A stretch of 47,580 nucleotides of DNA from Marinoscillum furvescens DSM 4134 (lineage in GTDB: Bacteria > Bacteroidota > Bacteroidia > Cytophagales > Cyclobacteriaceae), in contig NZ_QREG01000010.1 in NCBI RefSeq assembly GCF_003386095.1, positions 89,593-137,172 on the forward strand. The letters are read 5' to 3'. The position numbers and the translations under genes are program-made. The notes beneath the pieces were generated by a model. The model searched no databases, was not told where the DNA came from, and saw nothing but the letters and a program-made list of their open reading frames with translations. Positions within the stretch are counted from its first letter, which is position 1. Each line of letters begins with the position of its first letter. Below, piece after piece: positions 45,253-47,580 of this stretch.

Positions 45253-45390
45253 AAAGTAAAATTCAACTTGATTAAGCAAGGTCAAGATCAGAATCTTCCA
45301 CTGGATGTTATAGAAAGATTTGAAAACTTTGATGTCTCTAGCAATCCGGTCCTTGTTGTATACACAATGTCCTCTAATCCATCCATATGA
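45253..45390 (+). pseudogene. Detached C-terminal part of propeller 6
   Basis: In the same frame as the gene upstream, after its TAA, 45 codons read KVKFNLIKQGQDQ, LPLDVIERFENFD and SSNPVLVVYTMSSNPSI, then TGA. The SNPVLVVY strand is the conserved C-terminal end of the propeller family. No indel is needed to join the two parts; a single base change at 45250-45252 would restore the gene. Confidence 0.75.
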
Positions 45391-45404
45391 TCGAGCTTAT
45401 GTTC

Positions 45405-45553
45405 TAAATGAGTTATTCATGAAAAAGTCAAACCCAGATGAAAATCTTTCTCTGCTCTTTTTGAGACTAAAGTCCAAATTGTAATATGTAACCTACTAGA
45501 TTTTGAGTGTTATCTCAATTACAATCTCATTATTCATAAAGGTATTTGTAATT
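45405..45553 (+). repeat. 149-bp direct repeat with propeller-tail coding trace, copy 1
   Basis: This is nearly identical to 47429..47577 (offset 2024 bp; one clear difference, AAAAAGTCA versus AAAAAGACA). It starts inside an open frame reading NELFMKKSNPDENLSLLFLR and then LKSKL-stop at 45482-45484. That is the C-terminal end of another propeller; the frame is open back to about 45362, overlapping the end of propeller 6. The rest is non-coding and contains TTTTGAGTGTTAT, which resembles the end of the 78-bp element. Copy E of that element starts about 30 bp later. Confidence 0.88.
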
Positions 45554-45583
45554 AATACCAGCTAAACTTAGAAAGTACTACAC

Positions 45584-45661
45584 TTAACACCGTAATGTGC
45601 CATGGCTTATCCATTATGGATCATCATTTAGCCTCAGGAGTCAAGTTTTGAGCGTTATTTG
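45584..45661 (+). repeat. Intergenic repeat element, copy E (extended)
   Basis: The core is nearly identical to copy D, with the dyad ATCCAT-T-ATGGAT and the end TTTTGAGCGTTATTTG. Homology to copy D continues through TTGAACCAGTCTTCA and GCTATCAAGAGCC to about 45812. It then runs on directly into the TPR remnant. The left flank GCTAAACTTAGAAA matches copy B. Confidence 0.9.
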
Positions 45662-45790
45662 TTATGACTTAACACAATCACTCAATATAAATCTTGAACC
45701 AGTCTTCATTTACATCCGCATTTTCTACCCTCACGCTGTTTATGATGGCCAAGCTATCAAGAGCCGAAAATCAAAATACAAATAACTACC

Positions 45791-45950
45791 TAACATTGGA
45801 TGAGTAGAATAAGATACTGGGAAAGGCCAGAGAAGCTGCTAAGAGCTTTGAGCAAGCAAGCGCCATGGTGGCCACAAGCTTTATCACAAATACCTATTGG
45901 CCATGCTTTATGAGGCCAATAATCAAAAAACTGAGGCTGAAGTACTGGCA
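45791..45950 (+). pseudogene. Frameshifted remnant of the ligase/TPR gene 3' part
   Basis: About 160 bp match 40010..40170 of the O-antigen-ligase/TPR gene (for example GAGGCCAATAATCAAAAAAC in both). In the original frame it reads LDE-stop-NKILGKAREAAKSFEQASAM. It then shifts frame by one base at ATGGTGGCCACAAGC versus ATGGTGCCACACAAGC. It keeps neither start nor end. Its place just before a peptide-tail remnant and a propeller gene mirrors the order ligase-peptide-propeller at 38431..42487. It therefore marks a decayed second copy of that set. Confidence 0.85.
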
Positions 45951-46080
45951 CAGAAGCACCGACAAGAATGGCATAGTTAGAACCGTACCTCCAGTACCAG
46001 TATCATATTTCTGGGATGATTGCGAACCCAATGAAGACGAAAGTAGTGCATACTGTCAAGATGAATCAGATTGCCCATGA
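45951..46080 (+). pseudogene. Remnant of a Cys/Asp-rich small peptide gene
   Basis: In the frame ending at the TGA 46078-46080 the text reads STDKNGIVRTVPPVPVSY, then FWDDCEPNEDESSAYCQDES and DCP-stop. There are three Cys in an acidic tail, similar in style to the Cys-rich end of the peptide at 40456. No start codon lies in this frame after the TPR remnant. The frame opens only from an ATG inside that remnant (45865), which would give a 71-residue hybrid. It ends 1 bp before the ATG of propeller 7. It is likely the leftover end of a peptide gene, or a hybrid that happens to be translated. Confidence 0.5.
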
Positions 46081-46081
46081 T

Positions 46082-47257
46082 ATGAGAAAAACCTGTTTAA
46101 TAGTAATATCAGGCATGTTTTTATACGCCTGTGATATTCATCGAAAAGAGATGAATGGAGATGTAAACTCTGAACATTATATTCTTGATGTCGATGATGA
46201 GAAAGTCTATCATTACTCACAGCTTTTTGACACTTGCTTTATTGTACCATTAAATACAACAAAAGAAAACCTAATAGGTAAGATATCAAGTGTTATAATA
46301 GGTAAAGAGATTTTATTGGTCTTAGATGCTCAAATGAGCAAAGCAATATTTCTTTATGATTTTCATGGAAAATTAAAAACTAAAATCCGTCGTTTAGGTA
46401 AAGGTCCAGGTGAGTACAAGCATCCAAATAATGTGGTATTGGTTGAAGATGACGAAAGAATTTATATTCAGGATTCAGGGCAAAATAAGATATTGGTCTA
46501 TTCACTGAAGGGTGAATTTCTATGGGAGAAACCAATGAACCTGAATATTAGAGATTTACAATATGTTAATGGAGTTCTTTGTGCGTTCACCTTTGATCAA
46601 ACCGGTAAGACGAGCCTTGTGCTTTATGATTTGGATTTGAATAAAATGAAGTCCGTTTATATTCATTTGGAAGATGATATCCACATTGTAAATGGTGTAG
46701 TAGAGAATTATTTATATCAAAATTATGATGGAGCAGGTCTATACGCTAAGAATACATTTTCTAATAAACTTATTGAGACTAAAGGCGATTCTTTATCCAA
46801 GTTAATCTCAATCAGTTTCAGTTCTGGTTCCTTTAACTATGAGCCTGATATTACTTATGACGCGGCGGATGTTTTTAAAAGATTTAAAGAAAATGACATT
46901 ATTTCGTTAAGTGATCAAATTGTGGATTCACCGAGTTTTATGATGTTGGGCCTTATTAAAGGCAATCAAGGGAGAATGGCTATTCTTGATAAGAGTCATA
47001 ACAGTCTTTATTATATCAAAGAATTGAATAATGACATGGATGGACTTTGGGGAGGTGTGTCGAGTATTGGCCGACACAATGTGAACGCGAATTATTTTAT
47101 TTCTATTATCCCAGCTAATATTTTCAATCAAAGAATCCATGATATAAATTTAGAGAATCACCCCTATGGATCAATACTTTCAAAGATGACGGTTGGTGAC
47201 TTTGATAATCCGATATTGATTCTTTACAAAATCAAAAAGAATGCGAACTTCGATTAA
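46082..47257 (+). CDS. 6-bladed beta-propeller lipoprotein (propeller 7)
   Basis: I chose the ATG at 46082 (391 residues) since it opens a signal with lipobox, CLIVISGMFLYAC. The frame also runs to 46016 but with no leader. Typical text is YHYSQLFDTCFIVPLNTTKE, NLIGKISSVIIGKEILLVLD, GKLKTKIRRLGKGPGEYKHP and the end DFDNPILILYKIKKNANF. It begins 1 bp after the peptide-tail remnant. Its end overlaps a short hydrophobic reading frame (47241) by 17 bp, a coupled arrangement resembling the redoxin-propeller overlap at 41369. Confidence 0.87.
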   Translation: MRKTCLIVISGMFLYACDIHRKEMNGDVNSEHYILDVDDEKVYHYSQLFDTCFIVPLNTTKENLIGKISSVIIGKEILLVLDAQMSKAIFLYDFHGKLKTKIRRLGKGPGEYKHPNNVVLVEDDERIYIQDSGQNKILVYSLKGEFLWEKPMNLNIRDLQYVNGVLCAFTFDQTGKTSLVLYDLDLNKMKSVYIHLEDDIHIVNGVVENYLYQNYDGAGLYAKNTFSNKLIETKGDSLSKLISISFSSGSFNYEPDITYDAADVFKRFKENDIISLSDQIVDSPSFMMLGLIKGNQGRMAILDKSHNSLYYIKELNNDMDGLWGGVSSIGRHNVNANYFISIIPANIFNQRIHDINLENHPYGSILSKMTVGDFDNPILILYKIKKNANFD

Positions 47258-47414
47258 TCAAATTGTTCTTATTGCTTCTTTTATGGCTGGCTTAAATTCT
47301 TTCCTAGTCAGTGTTAAGGAACCAAACAATAATAGAGATATTTTATTTGAGAATCAGAGTATTACAAATACTGTTTTGGTGGTTAGCAATTTCAAGCTAA
47401 TTTCATTGCAGTGA
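47241..47414 (+). CDS. Short hydrophobic-leader peptide (candidate precursor)
   Basis: This 57-codon frame starts at ATG 47241, overlapping propeller 7 by 17 bp, and ends TGA 47412-47414. It reads MRTSINQIVLIASFMAGLNS, then FLVSVKEPNNNRDI and a short beta-like end, TNTVLVVSNFKLISLQ. The hydrophobic leader resembles that of the peptide at 40456, but no Cys-rich tail is present. It may be a small exported peptide or a truncated peptide gene. The repeat cassette at 47429 follows 14 bp later. Support is position and leader only. Confidence 0.45.
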   Translation: MRTSINQIVLIASFMAGLNSFLVSVKEPNNNRDILFENQSITNTVLVVSNFKLISLQ

Positions 47415-47428
47415 GATGGGTAATATTA

Positions 47429-47577
47429 TAAATGAGTTATTCATGAAAAAGACAAACCCAGATGAAAATCTTTCTCTGCTCTTTTTGAGACTAAAGTCCA
47501 AATTGTAATATGTAACCTACTAGATTTTGAGTGTTATCTCAATTACAATCTCATTATTCATAAAGGTATTTGTAATT
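47429..47577 (+). repeat. 149-bp direct repeat with propeller-tail coding trace, copy 2
   Basis: This is the second copy of the cassette at 45405..45553. The embedded frame reads NELFMKKTNPDENLSLLFLR and then LKSKL-stop (47506-47508), again a propeller-type C-terminal end without its gene. The window ends 3 bp after it. By analogy with copy 1, a copy of the 78-bp element may follow outside the window. Confidence 0.88.
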
Positions 47578-47580
47578 CAT

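Noticed and set aside
31676-45661. The 78-bp elements as integron attC sites (they end in AGCGTTATTTG and lie between same-strand genes)
   Set aside because: The left ends do not pair with the right ends to form the long imperfect hairpin of attC sites, the central dyad is off-centre, and no integrase is in the window. Gene groups rather than single genes lie between copies.
31676-47577. Repeats considered as a CRISPR array
   Set aside because: Copies are 78 or 149 bp long, kilobases apart, and separated by genes; no cas genes are present.
1-47580. tRNA or rRNA genes
   Set aside because: No cloverleaf-type sequence with the GGTTCGAATCC-like T-arm, nor any rRNA stretch, was seen on either strand by reading.

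Overview
The window comes from a member of the Bacteroidota, probably a marine or aquatic Cytophagia-type organism. This rests on a SusC/SusD pair, proteins ending in type IX secretion sorting tails (YPNP... modules at 1..573, 3045..7157 and 21809..23239), lipoproteins with short lipoboxes, TAnnTTTG-type promoter elements and a sulfatase. All assignments come from reading motifs and gene order; no database search was run.

Left part (1..11442, + strand). A tightly packed operon holds the end of an Ig-like T9SS protein, a two-domain lipoprotein, a small YwqK-like secreted protein, a DUF4956 membrane protein, a DUF2490 outer-membrane-type protein and a very large CotH-kinase/F5-8C/T9SS protein. 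A macroglobulin/TonB-plug protein and a sulfatase follow.

Middle part (11592..24650). This is a polysaccharide utilisation locus. A divergent AraC-type regulator faces a first GH71/99-like lipoprotein. Then come SusC, SusD, a cytoplasmic GH130 enzyme, an MFS permease and two more GH71/99-like proteins, one T9SS-secreted and one a lipoprotein. The first GH71/99 gene and susC share a duplicated promoter with three AGTATCA-type sites at 33 + 21 bp spacing, followed by a TAnnTTTG element and a conserved leader. The inferred target is a mannose-containing polysaccharide: surface and periplasmic endo-cleavage, SusCD uptake, MFS import and cytoplasmic phosphorolysis.

A minus-strand operon (31409..24700) follows: a three-haem PSD1/DUF1592-type membrane protein, a Tat-exported DUF1552 protein and a FucP-like sugar permease.

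Right part (31676..47580, + strand). This part looks more AT-rich by eye and is the most unusual. It holds seven divergent 6-bladed beta-propeller lipoproteins, a transglutaminase-like lipoprotein, an O-antigen-ligase/TPR protein, one or two small secreted peptides (one with a Cys-rich tail) and a membrane-anchored thioredoxin-like protein. A 78-bp intergenic element occurs five times (plus one degenerate copy) between gene groups. A 149-bp cassette containing a propeller C-terminal tail occurs twice. There are also a nonsense-interrupted propeller, a frameshifted TPR remnant and a peptide-tail remnant. It reads as an expanding and recombining array of a propeller/peptide system whose function is not known to me.
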